From: CAYMGM01 sp964390005
GTDB taxonomy: Bacteria; Pseudomonadota; Alphaproteobacteria; UBA9219
Reading direction: 5' to 3'
Length of the DNA: 64,000 bases
Assembly: GCA_964390005.1 (NCBI GenBank)
Contig: CAYMGM010000007.1
Span: 13,451 to 77,450 of the forward strand
Positions 52,219 to 62,294 of this stretch are shown one piece after another (positions within the stretch are counted from its first letter, which is position 1; every line of letters starts with the position of its first letter). A model generated the notes under the pieces. The model had not been told where the DNA came from. It made no database searches and worked only from the letters and a program-made list of their open reading frames with translations. The position numbers and the translations under genes were made by a program.

Positions 52219-53837
52219 CTGGCCTTTGCCCGGCTGTTTTCACGCGTTAGCTGCCACGGCACAATTGTTGCGCGTCCGTTTGTGACGCCAATGGATTTGA
52301 TTTGCCATGTTTGGCGGGGCGGGTCGATGCCCGCGTAAATACTGGGCTCAAGCTCAAGCCGGGCGCGATCCGTCAAAAGGGAAAGCCGCCAACCCATCCC
52401 CGAAGGCGTGCGCAAAAGGGCTGCCGACCCGTCTTGAATAATCGAAACCTGAACGGATGGATGCAAGTGCCAACGTAACGAAAAGGCGATACCCGGCGGG
52501 CCTTGCAAAATCTCACGCCCTTGAAGAAGTTCGCCATCGGCGGAAAGCGTTAAAAGACGCGAAAGAGATGTATCCAGATTGACAAGATAGCCATCGTGGC
52601 TCAGCTCGACCACATGCGCGCCATCTTTTTCATAACGCTGCGCATCGACGACATGCGCCCGGTCCGACAGGCCGCCTTGCGATAAAACATCGCAGGCGTT
52701 CATGTCGTTCAGCGTCATCGTGCTGTGTGCCGCCGTGGCGGCCATGGCTTGATGCCACGCCTTGTCGCCGCGCGGGCCCGGCCCGCAATTGACGATCAAT
52801 CTTTCGCGCCCAACGCTAAACTCAAAGCCAAACAAACCGGCATGAGCCGTTTCGTCGTAAGGCGCGGGCGGTGCGGCGCCAACATCAACCAATAGCAAGC
52901 TTCGCCCAGCTGTCAGTCTTTCATATCCCATATGATCCAAGCGACGCAGTGCCCGGCAACGCAGGTTTGATAAGGAAAAAACGGCGTCTAAGGAAACGGC
53001 GCTTTCTTCCCGGCCTCCGTTGAAAAGAGCAAACCGTCCATCGCCGTGACGAAAGAATTTGATGGCGGGTAACATACGCTGCAGGGCTAAAGCAAGCTCG
53101 GGCGGGCTTTGAAGCCCGGCCAAGCGCAAAGCTTCGCGCACGTCGATCAGGGTACGCACAAACGTTAAATGAAGAGAAGGGTTGCGCGAAATATGGCCGC
53201 CGTCGGGTAGAATTTCCTGGTCGATTTGCCGCAGCAAAAGGTCAAACCCAAGACCCAAGGCTTTCTCGCGATCCATAAAGGCAAGGCCGCCATATAGACA
53301 TCCTTTCAAGGCCGCTAGCGATTCAAGTCCCGTTGGTTGAACCGGCAGGGTATGAAAAAGGTGACGCATTTGCCGCGCCATCGATGGCCATAAAAGCATC
53401 TCTAAATCGTCGGGCGCTTTGGGGCTGTAAAAATCGTAAAACGAGATCCAATTGGTAAGGCGCGCGCCTAAAACGCCAGGGGCCCAAACAGAGTCTTGCC
53501 AATCGTCCTCGTCATGAAGCCATTGAAATAAAAGATCAACGGCCTTCCGGCGTGCAGCTTCGGACCCAACCGCCCGCAGGTCGCGTAGCCAGCTATGGGT
53601 TGCGCGACGAACAAAAAAAGACGGATTTTTCGTTTGATCCTGATCGAAAAGACCGGGGTTCGAGGCCAGCAAAGCGTGCCCTTTTTCAGCATCGCCCGGC
53701 CAAAGATCGGGCAAAGACAATTGCAAGCCGCTTGGCGCGCCACCTTGGTCAAGGACCATGCGGTAAAGCGGGCTGCCATAGGTGACAGACTGGACCTTTT
53801 GCCGCAAATGCTTGACGATTTTTAAGGGGCCTTCCAC
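52215..53837 (-). CDS. Heparinase II/III family protein
   Basis: 540 residues. The N-terminal helical part (WLRDLRAVGSEAARRKAVDL, WAPGVLGARLTNWISFYDFY) and the C-terminal beta part with VNCGPGPRGDKAWHQAMAAT-AAHSTMTLND match the alphaproteobacterial heparinase II/III proteins, which lack a signal peptide. The substrate is unproven. It lies immediately upstream of rpe in the leftward set rpe-mutT-like neighbours; rpe ends 17 bases before it. Confidence 0.88.
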   Translation of the reverse strand: MEGPLKIVKHLRQKVQSVTYGSPLYRMVLDQGGAPSGLQLSLPDLWPGDAEKGHALLASNPGLFDQDQTKNPSFFVRRATHSWLRDLRAVGSEAARRKAVDLLFQWLHDEDDWQDSVWAPGVLGARLTNWISFYDFYSPKAPDDLEMLLWPSMARQMRHLFHTLPVQPTGLESLAALKGCLYGGLAFMDREKALGLGFDLLLRQIDQEILPDGGHISRNPSLHLTFVRTLIDVREALRLAGLQSPPELALALQRMLPAIKFFRHGDGRFALFNGGREESAVSLDAVFSLSNLRCRALRRLDHMGYERLTAGRSLLLVDVGAAPPAPYDETAHAGLFGFEFSVGRERLIVNCGPGPRGDKAWHQAMAATAAHSTMTLNDMNACDVLSQGGLSDRAHVVDAQRYEKDGAHVVELSHDGYLVNLDTSLSRLLTLSADGELLQGREILQGPPGIAFSLRWHLHPSVQVSIIQDGSAALLRTPSGMGWRLSLLTDRARLELEPSIYAGIDPPRQTWQIKSIGVTNGRATIVPWQLTRENSRAKAS

Positions 53838-53854
53838 GCCGCGCCCTCCGCCCT

Positions 53855-54514
53855 TCAGGCCCGTAGGCGCGCCAGATTTTCAGCATAGTGCGCCGGGCCG
53901 CCTTTAAAGCTGGCTGTGCCGGCAACAAGGACATCGGCCCCCGCCGCTTGGGCCATCGGTGCCGTTTCTTCGGTAATCCCGCCGTCAACCTGAAGGTCGA
54001 TCACCCGCGTTTGGGCGTCGATCATTTGACGCAGCGCCCGGATTTTATCGAGCTGCGAGGCAATAAAGCTTTGCCCGCCGAAACCGGGGTTTACGGACAT
54101 GACAAGGATCAAATCCACCATATCCATGACTTCGGCCACGACGGCAATGGGCGTCGCCGGATTCAACGCAAGCCCCGCTTTTTTGCCAAGCCCCTTGATG
54201 GTTTGCAGCGAGCGATGAAGATGGGGGCCCGCCTCGGGGTGAATGGTAATGATGTCAGCGCCTGCCCGGGCAAAAGCCTCGAGATACGGGTCCGCCGGGG
54301 CGATCATCAGATGGGCATCAAAGACCTTGTTTGAATGCGGGCGCAAAGCCTTCACGATGGCGGGGCCAATGGTGATATTCGGCACAAAATGACCGTCCAT
54401 CACATCGATATGGATATAATCGGCACCAGCTTCATCGATGGCGCGCACCTCTTGACCGAGGGCGGCAAAATCGGCTGACAATATAGACGGGGCGAGGCGA
54501 AGTGTTTGTTGCAT
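53855..54514 (-). CDS. rpe: Ribulose-phosphate 3-epimerase
   Basis: 219 residues, TIM barrel. LAPSILSADFAALGQEVRAI, YIHIDVMDGHFVPNITIGP, VMSVNPGFGGQSFI and LQVDGGITEETAP are the catalytic and metal-binding blocks. It interconverts ribulose-5-phosphate and xylulose-5-phosphate. Leftward between the NUDIX and heparinase genes. Confidence 0.97.
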   Translation of the reverse strand: MQQTLRLAPSILSADFAALGQEVRAIDEAGADYIHIDVMDGHFVPNITIGPAIVKALRPHSNKVFDAHLMIAPADPYLEAFARAGADIITIHPEAGPHLHRSLQTIKGLGKKAGLALNPATPIAVVAEVMDMVDLILVMSVNPGFGGQSFIASQLDKIRALRQMIDAQTRVIDLQVDGGITEETAPMAQAAGADVLVAGTASFKGGPAHYAENLARLRA

Positions 54515-54523
54515 CGTTAGAAT

Positions 54524-54958
54524 CTAACCGACATCGCTGCGTACGTCCAGCGCTTCGGCATAAGCTTGAACAGCTTTTGTCAGCGGCTGGTCTGCGGGCG
54601 GCATCGCATAATTTTGAAGCTGATTGGCGGTCGCCCAAACGATTTCTTGGCCTTCTTGGGGGCGTGGGGAGCCCTGCCAGCGGCGGCAAAGGTAAAGAGG
54701 CATGAAAAGATGAAACTTTTCATAAGGGTAAGAAACAAAGGTCAGCGGTGAAAGGTCTGACGGCGCGATTTTTATGGCCAGTTCTTCGTCAAGTTCGCGG
54801 CACAGAGCGGCCTCGGGCGTTTCATCGGGCTTCACTTTCCCGCCCGGATATTCCCAAAGCCCACCCATGTCTTTATCGGGCGGGCGGCGGGCCAACAAAA
54901 TACGCCCGGCTGGGTCGATCAAGGCCCCTGCGACGACAAATAAAACAGGCTTAGTCAC
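54524..54958 (-). CDS. NUDIX hydrolase (MutT-like)
   Basis: 144 residues with a GTG start at 54958, overlapping the stop of the upstream GNAT gene (GTGA). The Nudix box is GGKVKPDETPEAALCRELDEEL. N-terminal FVVAGALIDPAGRILLARRP and C-terminal MPPADQPL fit the 8-oxo-dGTP diphosphatase branch that cleanses the nucleotide pool. Confidence 0.92.
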   Translation of the reverse strand: MTKPVLFVVAGALIDPAGRILLARRPPDKDMGGLWEYPGGKVKPDETPEAALCRELDEELAIKIAPSDLSPLTFVSYPYEKFHLFMPLYLCRRWQGSPRPQEGQEIVWATANQLQNYAMPPADQPLTKAVQAYAEALDVRSDVG

Positions 54959-55530
54959 GAAGCGTCCCTTTTCTTTTCCTCGAAAGCCGTACGGGTCAGA
55001 GACCAGAGCGTTCCCCAGTCACCACCACGTAGCGCGTCGCTCTTTTTAGAAAAATTGCCTTGATAGGTCAGGCCAGCTTTATACAAAACGCGTTGAGACG
55101 CCTTGTTTTCAAGAAAGGTTGAGGCAAGAACTTTCTGTAAGGCGGGTTTTGTTTTGAAGGCGAAAGAAATCAACGCCTGGGCGGCCTCGGGCATATAACC
55201 GTGCCCCCAATAAGGCTCGCCCAGCCAATAGCCCAATTCAAGCGCGCCCTCTTCAAAAGGACAGGTATTGATGGGGTGAAGCCCGATACCACCCATCAGC
55301 GTATCGGTTGTTTTGTCGGCGACCACAAAAAATTCGGCCTTGTCGGCCGTATAGGCGGCCTGACAGTCGTCAAACCATTCTTGCGCGGAAGAAAGCGTGT
55401 AAGGAAAGGGAATGCGCGTCATCCACTGAACCACTTTTTCATTGTTCAGGGCGGCGGCAAGGGCCGGGATGTCTTTTTCGGCGTAAAAGCGCAAAAAAAG
55501 GCGCGGCGTTTCAGCGATGATTGTCATCAA
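54955..55530 (-). CDS. GNAT N-acetyltransferase (RimJ/RimL type)
   Basis: 191 residues. ETPRLFLRFYAEKDIPALAA start, GGIGLHPI, ELGYWLGEPYWGHGYMPEAA (acetyl-CoA loop) and LASTFLENKASQRVLYKAGL are the standard RimJ-like blocks. Target unknown. It overlaps the NUDIX gene by four bases. Confidence 0.92.
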   Translation of the reverse strand: MMTIIAETPRLFLRFYAEKDIPALAAALNNEKVVQWMTRIPFPYTLSSAQEWFDDCQAAYTADKAEFFVVADKTTDTLMGGIGLHPINTCPFEEGALELGYWLGEPYWGHGYMPEAAQALISFAFKTKPALQKVLASTFLENKASQRVLYKAGLTYQGNFSKKSDALRGGDWGTLWSLTRTAFEEKKRDAS

Positions 55531-55539
55531 AGCCCGTTT

Positions 55540-56439
55540 TTAATTGCCGCACTTCAGGCGCGCTTTTTCTTGTTCGGCGCGGGCGCTGATGGTTTTGGGC
55601 GCATTCGGAAACTTGGTTTTTAAAGCCACCAGCGTCGCGCAAGCATCGTCTGTTTTATTCAACGATCCCAACGACATCGCCAATTTCAACAAAGCGTCGG
55701 GGGCTTTGGCGCCTTTCGGATTGGCCTCATAAGCCTCGGCGAACGAGACGGCGCTATCACCAAACTTGCCGCGGACATAAAAGGTTTCGGCATACCAATA
55801 TTTGGCGTTGTCGATCAGCTTGTCTTTCGGATTTTTGTCGATAAAGGCTTTAAACGCTTTTTCGGCATCGTCATAAGAGGCCGCGCGCAAATAGCCAAAA
55901 GCTTTGTCATATTGCTCTTGCGATGATAGGCCGTAATCGGAAGAGGTTGCGGGCAAAGCTGGCGTCTTTTGTTTGTTCACGCCCCCCGTGACGGAGCCAC
56001 CGCGCATTTTCAGCGCGCCAAGCGTTCCTGTGACGTCTTCATCGTCAGACGATCCGCCCGCGTTCGGGACATCAGATGCGGCGGCCCCACGGCCCCCGGC
56101 TTGGAAATTGGGGGCTGCGATTTGAGCCGTGACGTTTTGCATCTGCTGCTCAAGCTTTTGCAAGCGCATATCATTGTCTGAACCGGCGCGGCCTTGCGCT
56201 TGATCCATGCGGCGCACGGCAAACTCGATCTGCTCTAACTTGCCGGTCAAGGTGCGCAATTGATCTTCAACGGCGGAAAGACGCGTTTCAAAATTGACGC
56301 TAGCCGCATGAGAGGTGCCGCCGCCACCGCTATACCCGCCGTTATAGTCATAATCTTGAGCCACGAGCGGCGCGGCGTTGACCATGCCAACCAAGACAAA
56401 ACACGACAAAGCCGAAGCCAGTAAGGTGCGTTGACGCAT
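55540..56439 (-). CDS. cpoB: Tol-Pal associated periplasmic protein CpoB (YbgF)
   Basis: 299 residues from the ATG at 56439 (GAGG six bases upstream). Signal peptide, a Gly/Tyr linker, a coiled-coil trimer domain (LSAVEDQLRTLTGKLEQIEF), a long linker and C-terminal TPR repeats (YDKAFGYLRAASYDDAEKAF, NAKYWYAETFYVRGKFGDSA). It coordinates Tol and peptidoglycan synthesis at division in studied bacteria. The other tol-pal genes are not in this window. Confidence 0.9.
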   Translation of the reverse strand: MRQRTLLASALSCFVLVGMVNAAPLVAQDYDYNGGYSGGGGTSHAASVNFETRLSAVEDQLRTLTGKLEQIEFAVRRMDQAQGRAGSDNDMRLQKLEQQMQNVTAQIAAPNFQAGGRGAAASDVPNAGGSSDDEDVTGTLGALKMRGGSVTGGVNKQKTPALPATSSDYGLSSQEQYDKAFGYLRAASYDDAEKAFKAFIDKNPKDKLIDNAKYWYAETFYVRGKFGDSAVSFAEAYEANPKGAKAPDALLKLAMSLGSLNKTDDACATLVALKTKFPNAPKTISARAEQEKARLKCGN

Positions 56440-56671
56440 CAAGATCCTCACATTGAGAAGAAAGAGGGTAAATCCGTTCCAAACCACTATGGCTTGGTTT
56501 GACAAACAGGACAATAGTTTTCAAGTACAAAGGGGGGCAGGATTGCGCTTGGTTTTCGGAAAAAGACGATGTTAGAATCGAGCGTCTTACGAATCAGCCC
56601 TTGATGGGCCTTGCGGGCCTAAAAGAAGGCGCTTGGCGCGGCTGGCATAACGTTAGGGGAAATAGGGATCT

Positions 56672-58138
56672 ATGGAACGGGCTTCTTACGATGGGCGAGT
56701 TTGGGGCGAAGCGTCTTTTGAGACCAGCCGGCCTGTCGCCGAAGAAACCGTTTTTAACGAATTAAGCCGTCTGTCGGCGCGCGCCGCCGCCGCCAATGCC
56801 GAAGCGCTTTGGCTTGGCAAATCAGCGCCTCGTTATACCAGTTATCCTTGCGCGACCTCTTTTCATGACGGCGTGGGCGCCGAAGCTTATGTGGGCTCGC
56901 TTGCTGCGCTGCCCGAAACCGAAGCCGTTTCGGTTTATATGCATATTCCTTTCTGTCGGGCGCTTTGCCTTTACTGCGGCTGTAATACGTCTGTCACGCA
57001 TGGCAACGATAAAGTCGACAGTTATATGGGGGCGTTGACGCATGAAATTGAAAAATTGGCCGCCAAAGACGGCGTGCCGCGCCGGATCAGCCGCCTTCAT
57101 TTTGGCGGCGGGTCGCCCAATATTCTGACGCCCAAAGCGCTTGAACTTGTTTTCGAGACGATGCATCGGCATTTCAGCTTTTCTTTCGCCGATGAAGTGG
57201 CGATGGAGCTGGATCCGCGCCTTGTCAGCCGTGATTTTGTGCGGGCCTTAGCGGCCTGTGGCGTGACGCGCGTCAGCCTTGGCGTTCAAGATTTTAACCC
57301 CGATGTTCAGCGCGTTATTCGCCGCGAACAGAGCTTTGATTTAATCGCGGGCGTCGTACAGATGCTTCGCGACGCCGGGATTTCGGGCATTAATTTCGAT
57401 TTGATTTATGGCCTGCCTTTGCAAACGCCCGACAGTATGGCCGCGACCGCAGAAATGGCGGCGCGCCTTGGGCCTTCGCGCATTGCTTTGTATTCTTATG
57501 CCCATGTGCCGCAGATGAAAAAGCATCAAAAGGCGCTCGAAGCATCGGGACTTCCCGGCAAATATACGCTGTTGGCGCTTGAAGGTGCGGCGCGGGCGAC
57601 GCTGATTGCGGCGGGGTATCGCGCGCTGGGGATGGACCATTTTGCGCAAGAAGGCGACGCCTTGGTCAAGGCTTTTGAGGCAGGCGCTTTACATCGTAAT
57701 TTCCAAGGCTATACCGACGATGCGTCGCGCGTCTTGTTGGCTTTTGGCGCTTCGTCCATTGCGCGGACGCCGGACGGGTATTTTCAGAACGAACGCGAGC
57801 CGCGTTTTTATGAAAAAATGGTTTGGGAGAACAAAGACCTTCCCATCGTTCGCGGCGTGATGGTTTCAGGCGAAGATCGCGTTCGGGCTGCGATTATTGA
57901 AAAGCTGATGTGCTATTTATCCTGCGACGTGCAAGACGTTTGCCGCGCGTATCATTACTCGATCGCCGCTTTCGCAGCCGAGTTTGATGCGCTGAAGCCT
58001 TTTGAAGATGCCGGGCTTGTGGCACGCGACGGTTATACCATTCGCTTGTTAAGCCCGCAGCGCATGGCCATACGCGTCATCGCGCAGCTGTTCGACCGCG
58101 CCTCGAGAAAAGATGCGCCGTCATCGAAAATCGGTTGA
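56672..58138 (+). CDS. hemN: Oxygen-independent coproporphyrinogen III oxidase
   Basis: 488 residues. RYTSYPCATSFHDG near the N-terminus and the radical-SAM motif HIPFCRALCLYCGCNT (CxxxCxxC with the extra Cys) are those of true HemN. LHFGGGSPNILTP, ELDPRLVSRDFVRAL and LGVQDFNPDVQRVIRREQSF follow, with the C-terminal ALGMDHFAQEGDALVKA block. Works in heme synthesis under low oxygen, complementing hemE and hemH near oriC. No FNR-type site was seen upstream. Confidence 0.96.
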   Translation: MERASYDGRVWGEASFETSRPVAEETVFNELSRLSARAAAANAEALWLGKSAPRYTSYPCATSFHDGVGAEAYVGSLAALPETEAVSVYMHIPFCRALCLYCGCNTSVTHGNDKVDSYMGALTHEIEKLAAKDGVPRRISRLHFGGGSPNILTPKALELVFETMHRHFSFSFADEVAMELDPRLVSRDFVRALAACGVTRVSLGVQDFNPDVQRVIRREQSFDLIAGVVQMLRDAGISGINFDLIYGLPLQTPDSMAATAEMAARLGPSRIALYSYAHVPQMKKHQKALEASGLPGKYTLLALEGAARATLIAAGYRALGMDHFAQEGDALVKAFEAGALHRNFQGYTDDASRVLLAFGASSIARTPDGYFQNEREPRFYEKMVWENKDLPIVRGVMVSGEDRVRAAIIEKLMCYLSCDVQDVCRAYHYSIAAFAAEFDALKPFEDAGLVARDGYTIRLLSPQRMAIRVIAQLFDRASRKDAPSSKIG

Positions 58139-58142
58139 TAAG

Positions 58143-58841
58143 CTATTTTTTTAAAACACGTTCGAGAAAAGCCAGCGTTTCGGCTTCGGCCTTTTGCGCG
58201 GGGACCTGTTGATAGGTCTGCCCGCCCGTTCGAGCAAAACCATGCCCCGCACCGGGGTACAACAGAGACGTAATCGCCGCATTCATTTCCATTTTATCTA
58301 AAGCGCGTTGCCGGATTGACGGCGGCACCAGCTTATCTTCGCCCGCCAAATGTAAAAGAACGGGCGTGCGAATATCGACGATTTCATCTTCTAGCCCGTC
58401 AAGGCCCAACGGGTAATAGCCAATGGTGACGTCGATATCGCTTCGCGCGGCCATCAGAAACGCTAATTTACCGCCAAGACCTAGGCCAAGTGTACCAACT
58501 TTGCCGTTGCATGCATCTAGGCGGCGCAAAAAGGCAAGCCCGGCCAACAGATCGCACAAGCCCATATCAGTATTGAAAGCTTGATAAAGATCGCAAGCCC
58601 GCGCCCAGTCGGCGGGGTCGTTGTCGGAAAGCTGAACGTCCGGCTGCTGCCGCCAAAACAAATCGGGGGCCAAGGTTACATAACCGGCGGCGGCCAGCCG
58701 ATCGCATAAATCGCGGATGGGGGCGTTGACGCCAAAGACTTCCTGAATAACCAGCAAGCCGGGGCCTTGCCGCGCGGGCGGCAGGGCTAGGTAAGACGAA
58801 AAAGAAGCGCCATCAAGAGAGGGAATAAGAATATCGGGCAT
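58143..58841 (-). CDS. Dienelactone hydrolase family protein
   Basis: 232 residues. PGLLVIQEVFGVNAPIRDLC is the typical DLH oxyanion/Glu segment; GTLGLGLGGKLAFLMA occupies the elbow position, where the usual nucleophile Cys (GxCxGG) reads G-L-G-L-G-G, so the nucleophile appears to be missing. LHLAGEDKLVPP has the Asp and YPGAGHGFAR the His. Either inactive or using another residue. Confidence 0.85.
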   Translation of the reverse strand: MPDILIPSLDGASFSSYLALPPARQGPGLLVIQEVFGVNAPIRDLCDRLAAAGYVTLAPDLFWRQQPDVQLSDNDPADWARACDLYQAFNTDMGLCDLLAGLAFLRRLDACNGKVGTLGLGLGGKLAFLMAARSDIDVTIGYYPLGLDGLEDEIVDIRTPVLLHLAGEDKLVPPSIRQRALDKMEMNAAITSLLYPGAGHGFARTGGQTYQQVPAQKAEAETLAFLERVLKK

Positions 58842-58899
58842 CGAGCCTGTAGGTTAGCAAGCCCTTTCCCTTTGTTCAATATGGTCTCGGACTTTTCTG

Positions 58900-60843
58900 C
58901 TAGAAAGACCTAAGCTGTAAATGGTCGAAGGGAATGGGGCACGCCAGAAGGGCTTGCGCATGAAAGCTTAGCGATAAATAAGCAGGCGACGCGAAAGGTT
59001 GACGCATTGGCACCATAAAAAGCCCAACGGTGGTAAGTGGCGGACCAAACGTTTTATCCCCGGTAGATTGTTCCGAATCGGTAATAAAGGCGTACGCGCC
59101 GGTTAAGCGGTCACAGGTGCCAGCGCGGGGAAGGTCGATGGAAAGCTGATAATTGCCCTGTGGCAAGGGCGTCAGTAAAAGCAACGAATGACGGTCGGTT
59201 GGGACAAGCGTTGGGGCTTGTCCCCCCGCCTGATCGAAGATGCCTGCAAAGGCTTGTTTTAAGGAGCTTGGTTTCCAATCGCCTTTTCGTCGCCAGATAG
59301 AAAGGCGCGTGCCGTCTTCAAGCGTAAAAACGGCATCGTCTTTTTCAAAAGGCGCGGCGGGTTTTTGCGCAAAGAAAGACGCCAACGCCGCGACAACCCT
59401 TTGGCCTGAAGGATCCAAATGAAATTGGGGCCGGTCAGGCACAATGAAAACGGATCCCATAGCCAAGGGAATAAACGGCGGCGCTTGTTCGCCGTCAATT
59501 TCAGGGGCCCAGATTTGGCGCGCAACCATATCGCGACGATCCAGTTGATCCGTGAACACGGCGCGTAAAATGTCTTGGTTCCAAAGAAAGGACGATCCAA
59601 CGGCGACAAGGCGATCCGACGGTTGGGTTGTATCGGCAAGCCACTGTCCTAAGGACTTTAATTGGGCCAAATCGGTGCGTCGCATGGGCGGGCGGGGCGC
59701 TGCAAACAAAGACGGATAGCGGCCTGCTGCGTTTGAAGGCGTTGTCTCGGGCGCAAGAGCTAAACACCAAAGCATGCTGACGGTTAGGAAAAGAAGGGCC
59801 CCAATCCGCACAAAGCGGTAAGCTTGTGCCCTTTCCGATGTGATCAAAAGACCCGTGAAGGCGACGCTTCCGAAAAGATAGGGCGCATGTAAAAGATAAT
59901 GCAGGCTTGCTTGCGCAGGCCCCATTCCCCAAACCAGAAGCCAAAGCCCGGTATAAAGAGAAACAAAGGCAAGGGCGGGACGAGCTATCGGGAGCAGACG
60001 CCCGGCAAGGATTAGGCCTGTGGCGACAAGCGCAACCCATCCCAGGCCATTCCAAACAAGCACATACCAAACGATTGTCGAAAAGCCCGTCGTATAAGAT
60101 TGATAAAGAGAGCTAAAATCAGTCGTCAAGGCATGCAGAACATAGGACGGTTCGATCACAAAAACAGTCAGACATAGAGCAAGCCCGGCAAAAAACGGGC
60201 GGCTCAACGCACGCATCAGTGCCGGAAAGCTTTTGGAAGAGGCGTGATGCCACGCCCCCAAAGCGAAAAAACCGGCGGTTAAAAGCAAGGCAAAGGCGGG
60301 GTAAGCAAAATGCCGCCGAAAGGCAACGGCAAAACCCAACAAAAAACCGGCCAAGAGAAAAGAACGGGCGGTTTGTTTCGTCTGCGGTAAAAGAAGAAAA
60401 AGCGCGATTGTCAGGGCGGCGGCGGCCCCATAGTCGGGATAGCCTTCAAACAAAGGCACCCAAAGAGGGGGTTGGAAAAGGCAGGTTATAAGGCTAAACA
60501 GGGCGGCTTTTTCTGGTTTTAATTGAAACAGGCGCGCAAGAAGAAAGGCGACAGCGACCTGATAAGCCAAAAACCAGCTTAAGAACATGGAGAGAATAAA
60601 GACAAGGCGCGACGTGCCAAACAGCGCAAACCCAATCCAAGCCGGTGCGGCAAAAAGAAGATTATAGTCCTGAGAAAAAGAAGTCGAAAAAAGAGCCCAC
60701 GGCGACGGCGCGTTAAACCACTGCACAGCCATATTGTGATACATGGCGTAGTCCCAAAAATAGAGCATTTGCTCATGCCCGACATACAGGCCGACGAATA
60801 AAAGTTCGATCAGAACGAGAGCCGGAAGAAAAAAACGACACAT
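58900..60843 (-). CDS. Membrane glycosyltransferase-like protein (GT39/PMT-related)
   Basis: 647 residues from the ATG at 60843 (frame open to 61074). About ten hydrophobic segments. The first luminal loop has HEQMLYFWDYAMYHNMAVQW with the acidic residue expected of GT-C enzymes, then FVLSMFLS-type spans, and a soluble C-terminal domain of about 230 residues (SDRLVAVGSSFLWNQDILRA, MVARQIWAPEID). Likely transfers sugar from a polyprenyl donor to an envelope acceptor; the acceptor is unknown. Confidence 0.75.
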   Translation of the reverse strand: MCRFFLPALVLIELLFVGLYVGHEQMLYFWDYAMYHNMAVQWFNAPSPWALFSTSFSQDYNLLFAAPAWIGFALFGTSRLVFILSMFLSWFLAYQVAVAFLLARLFQLKPEKAALFSLITCLFQPPLWVPLFEGYPDYGAAAALTIALFLLLPQTKQTARSFLLAGFLLGFAVAFRRHFAYPAFALLLTAGFFALGAWHHASSKSFPALMRALSRPFFAGLALCLTVFVIEPSYVLHALTTDFSSLYQSYTTGFSTIVWYVLVWNGLGWVALVATGLILAGRLLPIARPALAFVSLYTGLWLLVWGMGPAQASLHYLLHAPYLFGSVAFTGLLITSERAQAYRFVRIGALLFLTVSMLWCLALAPETTPSNAAGRYPSLFAAPRPPMRRTDLAQLKSLGQWLADTTQPSDRLVAVGSSFLWNQDILRAVFTDQLDRRDMVARQIWAPEIDGEQAPPFIPLAMGSVFIVPDRPQFHLDPSGQRVVAALASFFAQKPAAPFEKDDAVFTLEDGTRLSIWRRKGDWKPSSLKQAFAGIFDQAGGQAPTLVPTDRHSLLLLTPLPQGNYQLSIDLPRAGTCDRLTGAYAFITDSEQSTGDKTFGPPLTTVGLFMVPMRQPFASPAYLSLSFHAQALLACPIPFDHLQLRSF

Positions 60844-61100
60844 AGACAAGGCTTTCGAAAGAGGAAAAAACGGCAAAGATAATGGAAAAGGAAAACAATT
60901 AAAACCAGCATTATTTTGGTTGATTTTTAATCCCATTCCACGCTCCCCTATGGGGAGAGGGAAGAAAGAACAACATTTTCTGTCGTTTATTGATGGAAAA
61001 TGTCGCCTACAAGGTTTATCGCTCTTGTTAGCATCAATTGTTTCTGGAAAACTTGGAATTTTAGGGATCGCCAAGGCTTAACAGAATGAAGGGTCAGATA

Positions 61101-62174
61101 ATGCGCTTATTTTTCCGGATCATTGTTTCCGCCTTTCTTTTATGGGCCCTTTTCTTACCCCCCTCTTATGCCGCCGAAAGAACCTCTGTCGGAGGCGCTT
61201 GCTCAGGCTCAGCCAGCCGTGCAGATTGGGACACTATTTTTCAGTGTAGCGCCGGTACGTGGCAACGCGCACCTTATTTGTTTGGCTCGACCTCTGACGC
61301 TTGCACAAGTGCGAATGCAGGGGCTGTTCAATGGTCTGGGACTGCGCTCCTTGTTTGCGATGGGACAACCTGGTCATCTATCGGAGCAAACGCAAGCAGT
61401 GCCGCGAATACCTATAACCTTTTTACGTCATCGGGAACATGGATGCCGCCCTCGACGGTTTCTTCCAGTAATCCTCTTACCGTTCGCGTTTTGATCGTCG
61501 GCGGCGGTGCCGGCGGAACGGCGATGTCGACAGGGAGTGCTGGGCCGGGTGGGGGTGGGTCTGGACATATATCGGCCCAGTCGCTTCAAATTACATCGAC
61601 GGCAGGCATTGCTATCACTGTTGGGACAGGGGGCGCTTCAAACACGGCGGGCGGTGCGTCAAGTTTTGGAGCCCTTACAGCCAACGGCGGGGCGACGGTA
61701 GGCAATCAAACAGGCGGTGCCGGCGGAAGTGGCGGTGGCGCAGGCGGCATTGATGGAAGTTTGACAAGCGCCTATGGCGGTGCTGGAGGAAGTAACGGAG
61801 GCAACGGCACGTCAACAGAAAAAGGCGGATCGGGCGGTGCCGGACAAGGATCGCCTATCGTTTCTTCTTCAACAACGGTTATGGGGATTATTTTTCAAAC
61901 AGCCTCGTCTTTCTCGGCTGGAACAGGCGGTGCGGGCGGAATTCCGAAGTATCCTTTTACCGTTGGTTCCTACGCTTGGTATATGGGATCTGGCGGCGGC
62001 GGTGGCGGTGTTTTTATTAATGGTGCTGGGCCTTCGGCAGGAGCCGGTGTCAGTAATTCCTATGCGGGCTCGGCGTCAGGTGGAACGGGCTGGGGCGCAG
62101 GCGGCGGTGGCGGCGCTATCGGCGGAAGTGCCGGTGGAACGGGAGCCAGCGGAGTCGTTTACATAGAATGGTAG
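61101..62174 (+). CDS. Secreted glycine-rich protein
   Basis: 357 residues from the ATG at 61101 (ATG at 61086 possible). A signal peptide ends at SYA. A Cys-containing N-terminal part (CSGSASRADWDTIFQCSAGT, DACTSANAGAVQWSGTALLV-CDGTTW) has two short similar units. From about residue 130, VRVLIVGGGAGGTAMSTGS begins a Gly/Ser/Ala-rich low-complexity domain ending GASGVVYIEW, the closing strand common to phage-tail-fibre-like glycine-rich proteins. Probably surface exposed. Confidence 0.75.
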   Translation: MRLFFRIIVSAFLLWALFLPPSYAAERTSVGGACSGSASRADWDTIFQCSAGTWQRAPYLFGSTSDACTSANAGAVQWSGTALLVCDGTTWSSIGANASSAANTYNLFTSSGTWMPPSTVSSSNPLTVRVLIVGGGAGGTAMSTGSAGPGGGGSGHISAQSLQITSTAGIAITVGTGGASNTAGGASSFGALTANGGATVGNQTGGAGGSGGGAGGIDGSLTSAYGGAGGSNGGNGTSTEKGGSGGAGQGSPIVSSSTTVMGIIFQTASSFSAGTGGAGGIPKYPFTVGSYAWYMGSGGGGGGVFINGAGPSAGAGVSNSYAGSASGGTGWGAGGGGGAIGGSAGGTGASGVVYIEW

Positions 62175-62294
62175 GCCGCGTACGTTTTTATGCGGGGCCG
62201 TTGCACCGTTTTCTTTTTTCTTGAGATCGCGCGTGCAAACAGGTTAAGTTATGGTTAACCTTTTTTGGAAAACCGAAACGAAAGTCGCTTCGCT

